From Thalassospira sp. (lineage in GTDB: Bacteria > Pseudomonadota > Alphaproteobacteria > Rhodospirillales > Thalassospiraceae), in NCBI RefSeq assembly GCF_030690045.1, contig NZ_JAUYHK010000011.1, positions 186,001 to 250,000 of the forward strand: DNA of 64,000 nt. Reading direction: 5' to 3'. Below are positions 49,774-58,704 of this stretch, piece after piece; the stretch's first letter is position 1; every line of letters begins with the position of its first letter. The translations under genes were made by a program, and so were the position numbers. Under the pieces are notes generated by a model. That model had not been told where the DNA came from. It was given only the letters and a program-made list of their open reading frames with translations, and ran no database searches.

Positions 49774-51000
49774 TCAGTCCAGCGACGTATTGCCCAGCAA
49801 TCGTCCACCATAACCGTTTTCCCTGAGGAATTCCACGACTTGGGCGGCGTGTGATGTGTCGCGTACTTCCAGCACCATATCGACATCGGTTTGCTTGGCC
49901 GGAATATCGTAAAAATATCGCTGGTGATAGACCTCGATAATATTGGCTTCGGATTGGCCGATCAGGGTGCTGATGCGTGCCAGTGCACCCGGTACATCGG
50001 GAATTTCGATCCGGATGCGCACCAGACGTCCTTCGCGCGCCATGCCGCGCATCAGGACCTGTGCCAACAGCCGGGAATCGATATTGCCGCCACTGACAAT
50101 GATACAAACCTTGCGGCCCCGGAACCGGTCAGGATGATCCAGCAAGGCTGCAAGCGGGGCGGCCCCGGCACCTTCGACCACGGTTTTTTCAATTTCAATC
50201 AGCATCTGGATGGCACGCTCAATTGCGGATTCTTCGACCAGCAACACATCATCCAGATATTTTTTACAGATTTCCAGTGTTAGCCCGCCGGGTTGTTTGA
50301 CGGCAATGCCTTCGGCAATGGTCACACCGCTGCCGCTATAGGGCAGGCCATTGATGCCTTCATGCATCGACGGATACATGCGGGTTTCAACACCGATCAC
50401 GTCGATATCCGGGCGACGCGATTTGACCGCCGTGGCAATACCCGCCGCCAGTCCGCCACCGCCAATCGGCACAATAATGGTATCAAAATCAATACCTTCA
50501 TTCAGAATTTCCAGTCCGACCGTGCCCTGACCGGCGATGATGTCCGGATCATCAAACGGATGAACAAAGGTCAGGCCGCGTTCTTCTCGGATTTCATGGG
50601 CAGCGGCCATCGATTCCGCCAGAACCGATCCTTTAAGAACCACTTCGGCCCCGTGTGATCGGGTATGTTTGATTTTGGTAAAGGGGGTGTTTTCGGGCAT
50701 GACGATGGTGGCCGGGATGCCAAGGCGTTTGGCGTTATAGGCCACACCCTGGGCATGGTTGCCCGCCGATACGGCAATGACACCTTTGGCGCGTTCTTCG
50801 GGGCTGAGGCTGGTCAGTTTGATATAGGCACCGCGTTCCTTGAACGAGGCGGTATACTGCAGATTCTCCAGTTTCAGATAAACTTCTGCCTCGCAAATAT
50901 TTGATAATGTTTGCGATTTTACCAAAGGTGTCTTGCTGACGATGCCTTCGAGAAGGCGGGCCGCACGGACGATATCATGGTAGGAAACAGTCATTTCCAT
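49774..51000 (-). CDS. ilvA: Threonine ammonia-lyase with one ACT domain
   Basis: PLP enzyme, threonine to 2-oxobutanoate. 408 residues from 51000; a second in-frame ATG at 50994 (MTVSYHD) may be the true start. Catalytic Lys54 (from 51000) in ASFKERGAY, VSAGNHAQGVA, and the glycine loop PIGGGGLAAGI about 185-195. A single C-terminal ACT domain (about 325-400, RIEIPDVPGALARISTLIGQSEANI). This is shorter than the two-ACT E. coli IlvA. It may serve isoleucine synthesis or threonine catabolism. Confidence 0.93.
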   Translation of the reverse strand: MEMTVSYHDIVRAARLLEGIVSKTPLVKSQTLSNICEAEVYLKLENLQYTASFKERGAYIKLTSLSPEERAKGVIAVSAGNHAQGVAYNAKRLGIPATIVMPENTPFTKIKHTRSHGAEVVLKGSVLAESMAAAHEIREERGLTFVHPFDDPDIIAGQGTVGLEILNEGIDFDTIIVPIGGGGLAAGIATAVKSRRPDIDVIGVETRMYPSMHEGINGLPYSGSGVTIAEGIAVKQPGGLTLEICKKYLDDVLLVEESAIERAIQMLIEIEKTVVEGAGAAPLAALLDHPDRFRGRKVCIIVSGGNIDSRLLAQVLMRGMAREGRLVRIRIEIPDVPGALARISTLIGQSEANIIEVYHQRYFYDIPAKQTDVDMVLEVRDTSHAAQVVEFLRENGYGGRLLGNTSLD

Positions 51001-51335
51001 ACTCCTGCTGCGTTCCGCCCCGGTGGACGGTAACGACTTGTTTCATGTGGGAAGAAAAAAAGATCAACCAGACCTGTCATTCGCAAATGACAGGGTTCAC
51101 ATTCGCAGGCAGGAAATCGCCGCAACGGGCATCATTGCAACCGATTCCACCCACAGAGGGGTTGGCGCGGGTGACAGATTGATGCCAATAAAATCAGACA
51201 TTGCCAGACACTTTCAGGAACGAATTCAGGTATCCACCGCACCATTGCGGATGATTGTCACAACGTCAAGGGATCAGACAAAAAAACCGGGTTGCATTCT
51301 GTGCAACCCGGTTCATCAGGGAACAGAATGCCGGA
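51001..51335. other. Intergenic region between aldehyde dehydrogenase and ilvA, 335 bp
   Basis: No supported gene. It includes the aldehyde dehydrogenase terminator and should hold the ilvA promoter on the minus strand. CATTCGCA occurs twice about 24 bp apart (near 51078). An open frame at 51023-51355 (+) has no ribosome binding site and no recognisable domain, and runs through the terminator. Confidence 0.55.
51281..51313 (-). terminator. Terminator after aldehyde dehydrogenase
   Basis: AACCGGGTTGCA-TTCT-(G)TGCAACCCGGTT stem, followed on the minus strand by T6. 22 bp after the stop. Confidence 0.9.
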
Positions 51336-52823
51336 TTATTCCATGTTCAGGATGATGGTTTTCTTGTGGGTGTAATGTTCCAGCATGCTTTCCAGCGATG
51401 CTTCCTTGCCCAACCCGGAAAGTTTAACGCCTCCATAGGACAGGTTGGGCTGGACCACCAGATTCTGGTTGACCTGAACAAAACCGGCATCAAGGCGTTT
51501 GGTTGCCTGCAAGGCGGTTTTCAGGTCGGTGGTCCAGATAGTCGCCGCAAGGCCAAAATCGCTGTCATTGGCCAGTTCAAGGGCTTCTTCAAAGGTCTTG
51601 AACTTGAAGATACAGGCAACGGGGCCAAAAATTTCCTCGCGGGCGATGCGATGATCGGGTTTGACGTCGGTAAAAATCACCGGACGCACAAACAATCTGT
51701 CTTTCAGGCTGTCATTGGCGGGCAGGGCGCTCAGTTCGTGTTTGGTTGCCCCTTGTTGTTCGCCAATGTCGATATAACCACAGATCTTGTCACGCTGTTT
51801 GCGATTGATGATGGTGCCGATATCGGTTTCTTCGTCCAGCGGATCACCCATTTTCAGGGCATTCACCCGGTCTTTGAGGCGGGTAACAAAGGCATCATGC
51901 AGGCTTTCATGCACCAAAATGCGCGATGATGCCGTACAGCTTTGCCCCTGACGGGTAAAGCGCATGCCGCCGACGGCTCCATTAATCGCCTTGTCAAGAT
52001 CGGCATCGGCCATCACGATCATCGGTGATTTACCGCCCAACTCAAGGGTCACCGGGATCAATTTTTCGGCAGCCGCCCGATAGACAATGCGACCGGTTTC
52101 AACCGATCCGGTAAAGGATACTTTTTTAACGTCCTTGTGTTCAACCAGCGGCCCGCCGCAACCGGGGCCAAACCCCGACAGAATGTTCAAAACACCTTTG
52201 GGCAGGACCTGTTGCATGATCTGGCAAACCCTCAGCACGGTAAAAGGCGTGTCTTCGGCGGATTTGACCACCACACTATTGCCCGCGACCAGCGCCGGGG
52301 CAACCTTGATCGCCATCAACAATAATGGCACATTCCACGGAATAATCGCACCAACCACACCAACTGGCTCGCGGGTGGTCAGGGTCATCATATTGGGGTT
52401 GAATGGTACGGTTTCGCCCTTAAGTTCCGAGGCCAGTCCGCCAAAAAATACAAACATGTCGGCCAGAACCGATGCCTCGACCCGGCTTTCCGTACGCAGG
52501 GCCTTGCCGGATTCAAGGGCGATCAGGCGGCCAAGTTCCTCGACATGCGCTGTCAGGACACGACCGCATTCCGCCACCAGTTTACCGCGTTCGCGCGCCG
52601 GGCGTTCGGCCCAGTCTTTCTGGGCGATTTTGGCGGCCATAACGGCAAGATCAACATCGCGGGCATTCCCTTCTGCGGCCTTGCCGATCACCTTGCCCGT
52701 GGCGGGATTAAATACGTCAAAGCATTTGCCCGATATCGGCGCGACCAGTTCGCCATTGATCAGGTGTCTACTGTCAAGTTCGGGGACCAGGGCAAAGGGA
52801 TCAAGCACCGGGCGGATGGACAT
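51336..52823 (-). CDS. NAD(P)-dependent aldehyde dehydrogenase
   Basis: 495 residues. Catalytic Cys296 in RQGQSCTASSR and Glu261 in TLELGGKSP. NAD-binding IPWNVPLLLM and FTGSVETG, and substrate/cofactor EEIFGPVA near residue 393. Oxidises an aldehyde to the acid. Closest recognisable branch is the broad PutA/betaine-aldehyde-like family, so no exact substrate is given. Divergent from the ornithine-type decarboxylase across 248 bp carrying a palindrome, which hints at polyamine or aminoaldehyde metabolism (inference). Confidence 0.92.
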   Translation of the reverse strand: MSIRPVLDPFALVPELDSRHLINGELVAPISGKCFDVFNPATGKVIGKAAEGNARDVDLAVMAAKIAQKDWAERPARERGKLVAECGRVLTAHVEELGRLIALESGKALRTESRVEASVLADMFVFFGGLASELKGETVPFNPNMMTLTTREPVGVVGAIIPWNVPLLLMAIKVAPALVAGNSVVVKSAEDTPFTVLRVCQIMQQVLPKGVLNILSGFGPGCGGPLVEHKDVKKVSFTGSVETGRIVYRAAAEKLIPVTLELGGKSPMIVMADADLDKAINGAVGGMRFTRQGQSCTASSRILVHESLHDAFVTRLKDRVNALKMGDPLDEETDIGTIINRKQRDKICGYIDIGEQQGATKHELSALPANDSLKDRLFVRPVIFTDVKPDHRIAREEIFGPVACIFKFKTFEEALELANDSDFGLAATIWTTDLKTALQATKRLDAGFVQVNQNLVVQPNLSYGGVKLSGLGKEASLESMLEHYTHKKTIILNME

Positions 52824-52898
52824 TTCAGGACTCCCTGTGGAATTGTATGCAGGCGGGTCAGGCGGAAAACGCCTGCGCCGCTTAAATGGTTATTTGGT

Positions 52899-52912
52899 AT
52901 TGGTTTACCAAT
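52899..52912. promoter_or_regulatory. Palindrome ATTGGT-TT-ACCAAT between aldehyde dehydrogenase and decarboxylase
   Basis: A 14-bp perfect palindrome 76 bp upstream of the aldehyde dehydrogenase start. It can also be read as TTTGGT-N8-ACCAAT starting at 52893. Resembles half-sites bound by GntR/FadR-type regulators; the regulator is not in the window. A second repeat AACGA-N8-TCGTT lies at 53011-53028. Confidence 0.4.
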
Positions 52913-53071
52913 TTAACGTCTGTATGTATGTCTGGCAAGAGCGATCCGATTGTTCAGGCATGACAGGGACGGTCAGGGTTGCTAGGCTTGATCAGTCATC
53001 TCGCCGTTGGAACGACATATTTATCGTTAGAGATGTTCCGGCAAAAACCTTGCTAAACTGCGGAGCCCTTG

Positions 53072-54241
53072 ATGCCACGCCACTTTGAAACAAGCCTTGA
53101 TGTTGTCCGGGAATTGAAACCGTCCTATCCGGTTTATTGTTTGCGGCCAGATATCCTCAGGGAATCGGCCCAGCGGTTTGTTGAAATGTTTCCCGGTCGG
53201 GTCTTGTATGCGGTGAAATGCAATCCACATCCTGAAATTATGCGGTATTTGCATGAAGGCGGGGTGCGGCATTTCGACACTGCCTCGACCGAAGAAATTG
53301 CCTTGGTGCGGCGTCAATTTCCTGGCATGGATGCCTATTTTATGCATCCGGTCAAAAGCCGCGATGCCATCCGCAGCGCGCATCGGGTGTTTGGCGTGCG
53401 GCATTTTGTGATTGATACAGAAAGCGAACTGGAAAAAATTCGCACTGAAACCGATGGCGATCCGGAAATTGTCATTCATGTGCGTCTGGCGACCCCACCG
53501 GCCGGGGCGACCTATAATTTGTCGGCCAAATTCGGGGCGCGGCCGATGACAGCATCGGAATTGTTGAAAAAGGTCGATGCTTATGGCTATGAAACCGGGC
53601 TGTGTTTTCATGTTGGATCGCAATGCACCACACCAAACGGTTATCGCATTGCGATTGAACTGATCCGGCAGGTGGTGGATTTTGCCGGTGTTCCCTTGCG
53701 GTATCTGGATGTTGGTGGCGGTTTTCCGGGGCAATATATCAACCAGCGCGCCCCGGACCTTGAAGTTTTTATGGAAGAAATCAAGGATTGCATCCGGTGG
53801 CTGGATTATCCCGATGTCACCTATATGTGCGAACCGGGCCGCGCCCTTGTTGCCAGCGGTGTGTCGTTGATTACGCAAGTCCATCTGCGCAAGGAGGATC
53901 AGCTTTTCATCAATGACGGGATTTATGGCAGTCTGTCCGAGGCGGTGACCGGTAATTTGCGCTATCCGGTGCGGGCAATGCGGGTCAAGGGAGACTTTAA
54001 AAACGAGGAAGATACCCTTGATTTCACGATATATGGTCCGACCTGCGACAATATGGATGTGCTACCTGCAACTGTAACGTTGCCCGCCGACATTGAGGAA
54101 GGTGACTGGATCGAATTCGGCCATATCGGGGCGTATAGTAACGCGCTGGCGACCCATTTTAACGGCTTTTATCCTGAATTGCTGGTGACGGTTTCCGAGG
54201 CGTTTCCGTTTATTGATGGCGAATTTCCACAGGTTGGATAA
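53072..54241 (+). CDS. Ornithine/lysine/diaminopimelate-type decarboxylase (fold III, PLP)
   Basis: 389 residues. Schiff-base Lys49 in YAVKCNPHP, HVGSQC, glycine loop DVGGGFPGQY, EPGRALVA, and the catalytic GPTCDNMD near residue 323-330. The fold-III enzyme with these motifs and no extra domain is the ornithine (or ornithine/lysine) decarboxylase type, giving putrescine; arginine-type enzymes are longer. The ATG at 53072 is chosen over an in-frame TTG one codon earlier. CGGAG lies 9 nt upstream. Confidence 0.93.
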   Translation: MPRHFETSLDVVRELKPSYPVYCLRPDILRESAQRFVEMFPGRVLYAVKCNPHPEIMRYLHEGGVRHFDTASTEEIALVRRQFPGMDAYFMHPVKSRDAIRSAHRVFGVRHFVIDTESELEKIRTETDGDPEIVIHVRLATPPAGATYNLSAKFGARPMTASELLKKVDAYGYETGLCFHVGSQCTTPNGYRIAIELIRQVVDFAGVPLRYLDVGGGFPGQYINQRAPDLEVFMEEIKDCIRWLDYPDVTYMCEPGRALVASGVSLITQVHLRKEDQLFINDGIYGSLSEAVTGNLRYPVRAMRVKGDFKNEEDTLDFTIYGPTCDNMDVLPATVTLPADIEEGDWIEFGHIGAYSNALATHFNGFYPELLVTVSEAFPFIDGEFPQVG

Positions 54242-54259
54242 TTCCTCATATCCCGGCCA

Positions 54260-54279
54260 TCCGGTAAATCAGTACCGAA
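54260..54279. promoter_or_regulatory. TCCGGT-N8-ACCGAA inverted repeat, candidate operator upstream of matB-like gene
   Basis: Same spacing and right half-site TACCGAAT as the sites upstream of pdhA and the acyl-CoA dehydrogenase, with one mismatch in the left arm. It lies 89 bp before the malonyl-CoA synthetase-like gene. Confidence 0.4.
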
Positions 54280-54368
54280 TTGCACGTTGCGATGATCTGC
54301 CTTATTGTGCCGGTCAACCGGGCAGCCTGAATGGGGTTCGGACGCAATAGTGATCGGGGATCAGAAAC

Positions 54369-55877
54369 GTGACGACCAGCCTTTTTATGCGCATCCGGGA
54401 CCGGTTCCCGGCAGATACCAGCCGCGTTCTGATGGAAACACCGGATGGGCGGACTTATAGCTATGCCGATGCGGATCAAGAATCATCGCGTTTTGCCGCG
54501 ACCCTTGTGGCGTTAGGGGCGCAAAAAGGCGACCGGATCGCCGTTCAGGTCGATAAATCGCCGGAATCCCTGTTTTTATATCTGGGCTGTATCCGAGCCG
54601 GGCTGGTTTATTTGCCGCTGAATACGGCCTATCAGGCCGAAGAGCTGGCCTATTTCATGAATAATGCCGCCCCGGTGGTATTTGTGTGTCAGCCCGGTCG
54701 CGAAGACGAGGTGCGCCATATTGCCCGGGAACAAGATGTCGCCGTGGTCATGACGCTGGGTACGGAAGGCGATGGCAGCATCATCGACGCCAGCCAGGAT
54801 CAGACCACTGATTTTCCGGCGGTCGCCTGTGCCGATGACGATCTGGCGGCAATACTTTATACATCGGGCACCACCGGCAAGCCCAAAGGAGCGATGATGA
54901 CCCAGATTAATCTGTGGTCCAATGCTACGACACTGGAAAAATTGTGGGGTTTCACGCGCGTGGATGTGCTGTTTCATGCCTTGCCGGTTTTTCATACCCA
55001 CGGCTTGTTCATTGCCTGCCATTGCGTTTTGTTATCGGGGTCGAAAATGTATTTCGCCCCCCGTTTTGACCGTGACGAAGCCCTGAAAGTTTTGCCGTGT
55101 TGCACGGTGATGATGGGTGTTCCGACCTTTTATGTCCGTTTGCTGGCGGGGAATGATTTTACCGCCGAAACCACGCGCAATATGCGGTTGTTTATTTCTG
55201 GGTCTGCTCCTTTGCTGCCGGAAACCTTCATGGCGTTTCAGCGCCGCACCGGCCATACTTTGCTGGAACGGTATGGAATGACGGAAATGGGCATGGCGAC
55301 ATCCAATCCGCTGGATGGTGAAAGGATTGTGCATACTGTTGGTCAGGCTTTGCCCGATGTTGACATCCGGGTCACAGATGACGCAGGCAGGGTATTACCT
55401 GCCGGTCAAGTCGGGGTACTGGAGGCGCGGGGACCTAATGTTTTTGCCGGATACTGGAAAATGCCGGAAAAAACCCGCGAGGAATTTCGCGATGACGGGT
55501 TTTTCATCACAGGTGATATCGCCCTGATCGATGATCGCGGATATGTCCATATTGTCGGACGTGCCAAGGATCTGGTGATCACCGGCGGTTTTAACGTTTA
55601 TCCCAAGGAAATTGAAACCGCGATTGATGATCTGGACGGAGTTTTGGAAAGTGCGGTGATTGGTGTGCCGCATCCCGATTTTGGCGAGGCGATCGTTGCC
55701 ATTGTTGTGCGAACCGACCCGTGCCTTGCCGATCAAATGATTATTGATGCGATCAAGGGCAGGTTGGCAAATTTCAAGGTGCCGAAAAAGGTGATTTTTG
55801 TTCCGGATCTGCCGCGTAATGCGATGGGCAAAGTTCAAAAGAACATACTGCGCGATCAGTATCAAAATCTGTTTTGA
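54369..55877 (+). CDS. matB: Malonyl-CoA synthetase-like acyl-CoA ligase (MatB-type)
   Basis: 502-residue AMP-forming ligase. ATP motif ILYTSGTTGKPKGAM near 162-176, ALPVFHTHGLF, ERYGMTEMGMATSNP, YWKMPEKTREEFRDDGFFITGD, and the C-terminal Lys in NAMGKVQKN. The EKTxEEF/FFITGD block and length match malonate (or methylmalonate) CoA ligases, but no malonyl-CoA decarboxylase is adjacent, so the substrate call is moderate. A candidate operator lies 89 bp upstream. It ends at a terminator shared with a DUF1127 gene. Confidence 0.85.
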   Translation: MTTSLFMRIRDRFPADTSRVLMETPDGRTYSYADADQESSRFAATLVALGAQKGDRIAVQVDKSPESLFLYLGCIRAGLVYLPLNTAYQAEELAYFMNNAAPVVFVCQPGREDEVRHIAREQDVAVVMTLGTEGDGSIIDASQDQTTDFPAVACADDDLAAILYTSGTTGKPKGAMMTQINLWSNATTLEKLWGFTRVDVLFHALPVFHTHGLFIACHCVLLSGSKMYFAPRFDRDEALKVLPCCTVMMGVPTFYVRLLAGNDFTAETTRNMRLFISGSAPLLPETFMAFQRRTGHTLLERYGMTEMGMATSNPLDGERIVHTVGQALPDVDIRVTDDAGRVLPAGQVGVLEARGPNVFAGYWKMPEKTREEFRDDGFFITGDIALIDDRGYVHIVGRAKDLVITGGFNVYPKEIETAIDDLDGVLESAVIGVPHPDFGEAIVAIVVRTDPCLADQMIIDAIKGRLANFKVPKKVIFVPDLPRNAMGKVQKNILRDQYQNLF

Positions 55878-55901
55878 CCGGTATCCTATGCCCCCGACAT
55901 C

Positions 55902-55933
55902 AAAAAAGCCCGGTCATGATGATCGGGCTTTTT
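55902..55933. terminator. Bidirectional terminator between matB-like gene and DUF1127 gene
   Basis: AAAAAAGCCCG-GTCATGATGAT-CGGGCTTTTT stem with A and T tracts on each side. It works for both convergent genes. Confidence 0.85.
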
Positions 55934-55972
55934 ACGAATGAGGCGCAGGGCGCGCCTGCAAAACCGTATATC

Positions 55973-56131
55973 TTACTGACCGAATGCGACGCGATGCGCA
56001 ACATCGTCAATCTGGTCGCGGTTCAGGCCGATATCGGCCAGTTCGCGGGCGTCAAGCTTCTGCAAGGCGATCTGGGTCTGGTACTGGATACGCAGGGCAC
56101 GCAGATAAGCAAAAATTTTTGTCAGGAACAT
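55973..56131 (-). CDS. DUF1127 small protein, 52 residues
   Basis: Found by translating the minus strand by eye. ATG at 56131, TAA at 55973. It reads MFLTKIFAYLRALRIQ, then a DUF1127 core with LQKLDARELADIGLNRDQI, ending HRVAFGQ. The arrangement of Leu/Arg in ELADIGLNRDQI is the family signature. AGGTG lies 6 nt upstream. DUF1127 proteins in alphaproteobacteria are implicated in phosphate/carbon balance and RNA turnover; the function here is unknown. It lies between two terminators or gaps with nothing else coding. Confidence 0.85.
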   Translation of the reverse strand: MFLTKIFAYLRALRIQYQTQIALQKLDARELADIGLNRDQIDDVAHRVAFGQ

Positions 56132-56640
56132 TTCATCACCTATTTCAAACCGTCCGGATTGTCCCGGGCTTTGTCATACAGTAAACCGTCATGTATTCAC
56201 CGTTCACGTCCTGCAATGGACATGCTGACTGGTTCGACTTGTCGGTTTGGCTACGCAGCCTCGGCTGAAATTCTGGCGATGCTTTATCGCCCCAGTTATC
56301 GGCTGCTGTTATCTTCTGAAAAACAATTTATGCTTGCTACGCCTGAAACACCAATGCGTTTTTTGCAGGGCTGAGCCATAAAAAGCGCGGCAAGTCACAG
56401 AAATGCAACGTTTCCTCCCTAAATGGGCGAATAGAACAGAAAATAATGGTAATTTATTGCCATGCATTCATTGCATGACTAATAAAATTACTCGACCTTA
56501 ATCACCCAAAACCCGCCGACCTGTTTTGTTTGAGGCTCTGGCTGCTGGTTCTTCGAGGCCGACTGTGCTAACGCTGCGCCGGTAAAATAAAGTGGACCGG
56601 ATTCTTTCCCGGGCAGAGTGACGAGGGAGACCACGCGCCG
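56132..56640. other. Intergenic region upstream of HAD hydrolase, 509 bp
   Basis: The longest gene-free stretch. It should carry the DUF1127 promoter (minus) and the HAD gene promoter (plus). It is AT-rich around 56400-56500 and holds CATGCA-TTCAT-TGCATG at 56461-56477 and a partly overlapping imperfect repeat at 56446-56463. Open frames here are short and lack ribosome binding sites. I see no RNA gene. Confidence 0.5.
56461..56477. repeat. Inverted repeat CATGCA-TTCAT-TGCATG
   Basis: Perfect 6-bp arms with a 5-nt centre in the intergenic region upstream of the HAD gene. Possible operator; no second copy was seen. Confidence 0.35.
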
Positions 56641-57597
56641 ATGAGTGACAACAGACCAAGATTGGACCGGGAGCAGGCGATAGCAGCCTATTTGCAATAT
56701 GCAACCCGTCTGCCGCAAATTGACCCTTCCGTGGTACCGACAGCAACACAGCATGTTTCAAACCTGCTGGCGATTGCCGGACAGTTTGATCTGATTGTCT
56801 TTGATGCCTTTGGCGTTCTGAATTCCGGCAAGCAGGCCATACCGGGTGCCGTAACGGCGGTTGCAACCCTTAAGGATCAGGGCAAGCGTCTGGCGGTGAT
56901 TACCAATGATGCGTCCAGTTCGGCCGATGCCATTATCGCGCGTCACCGGGGGCGGGGTTTTGACTTTGACAGGGAATCTCTTATCTCCAGCCAGCAATTT
57001 GTCGCGCCGCTGATGGCGGGCTATGCCGAAATTGGCCTTTGGGGGGCAATGGCGCCGTCAAGCTGGCCGTTTGATATTTTACCCGGACAGGTTCATGCCC
57101 TGGGCGATGATCCGGAATTGTATGATGGTGTTGACGGGTTCGTGCTGATTGATTCCGAAGGTTGGACCCCGAACCGTCAGAATCTGCTGGAACAAAGCCT
57201 GATGCGGCGGGGGCGGCCCATTCTGGTTGGCAATCCGGACATCTGTGCCCCGATGGGGGATTTTCTGTCGGTTGAGGCCGGTTATTTTGCCCACAAGGCG
57301 GCTGATATGTGCGGTGTGATGCCGCAATGTGTTGGCAAGCCGTATGTCGAAGTATTTGAAGAAGTCATGCGCCGCAATCCGGATGTTGCCGCGGACCGTA
57401 TTTTGATGGTTGGTGACACCTTGCACACTGATGTTCTGGGCGGGTTGGCTGCGGGGATCAAGACATTGCTGGTCACGCATGGCGGGTTTCTGGATGGCTA
57501 TGGCGATTTGGAAGGGCTTTATGCCCGATCCGGTTTGCGACCACATTTTCTGGCCCGCGCCATCGGCAATGGTCTTGAACAGGCTGATGTTGCCTGA
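56641..57597 (+). CDS. HAD-superfamily class IIA hydrolase (TIGR01459-type)
   Basis: 318 residues. Nucleophile in IVFDAFGVLNSG (about 43-54), AVITNDASSS, class IIA cap, KPYVEVFEEVMRR, and MVGDTLHTDVLGGLAAGIKTLL near the C-terminus. Resembles NagD/pyridoxal-phosphatase-type HADs; substrate unknown. Starts at 56641 behind ACGAGGGAGACC. It ends 43 bp from the convergent hemB. Confidence 0.9.
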   Translation: MSDNRPRLDREQAIAAYLQYATRLPQIDPSVVPTATQHVSNLLAIAGQFDLIVFDAFGVLNSGKQAIPGAVTAVATLKDQGKRLAVITNDASSSADAIIARHRGRGFDFDRESLISSQQFVAPLMAGYAEIGLWGAMAPSSWPFDILPGQVHALGDDPELYDGVDGFVLIDSEGWTPNRQNLLEQSLMRRGRPILVGNPDICAPMGDFLSVEAGYFAHKAADMCGVMPQCVGKPYVEVFEEVMRRNPDVAADRILMVGDTLHTDVLGGLAAGIKTLLVTHGGFLDGYGDLEGLYARSGLRPHFLARAIGNGLEQADVA

Positions 57598-57605
57598 ATG
57601 AGAGA

Positions 57606-57633
57606 CAAGGGAGCCTGATTGAGGGCTCCCTTG
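57606..57633. terminator. Hairpin between HAD hydrolase and hemB
   Basis: CAAGGGAGCC-TGATTGAG-GGCTCCCTTG stem between two convergent genes. No long T tract on either side, so a weak terminator. Confidence 0.6.
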
Positions 57634-57640
57634 AGTGATT

Positions 57641-58651
<1,011 letters not shown>

Positions 58652-58704
58652 TCATTCGGCTGGTGGCGCAAAGAACGATGTTATGGGACAGAATCCCGCG
58701 TCAA

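Noticed and set aside
51023-51355. 110-codon plus-strand frame between ilvA and aldehyde dehydrogenase
   Set aside because: No ribosome binding site, no known domain, and it runs through the aldehyde dehydrogenase terminator and coding end.
56488-56754. 88-codon minus-strand frame upstream of and into the HAD gene
   Set aside because: Overlaps the N-terminus of a better supported gene, no ribosome binding site or family match.
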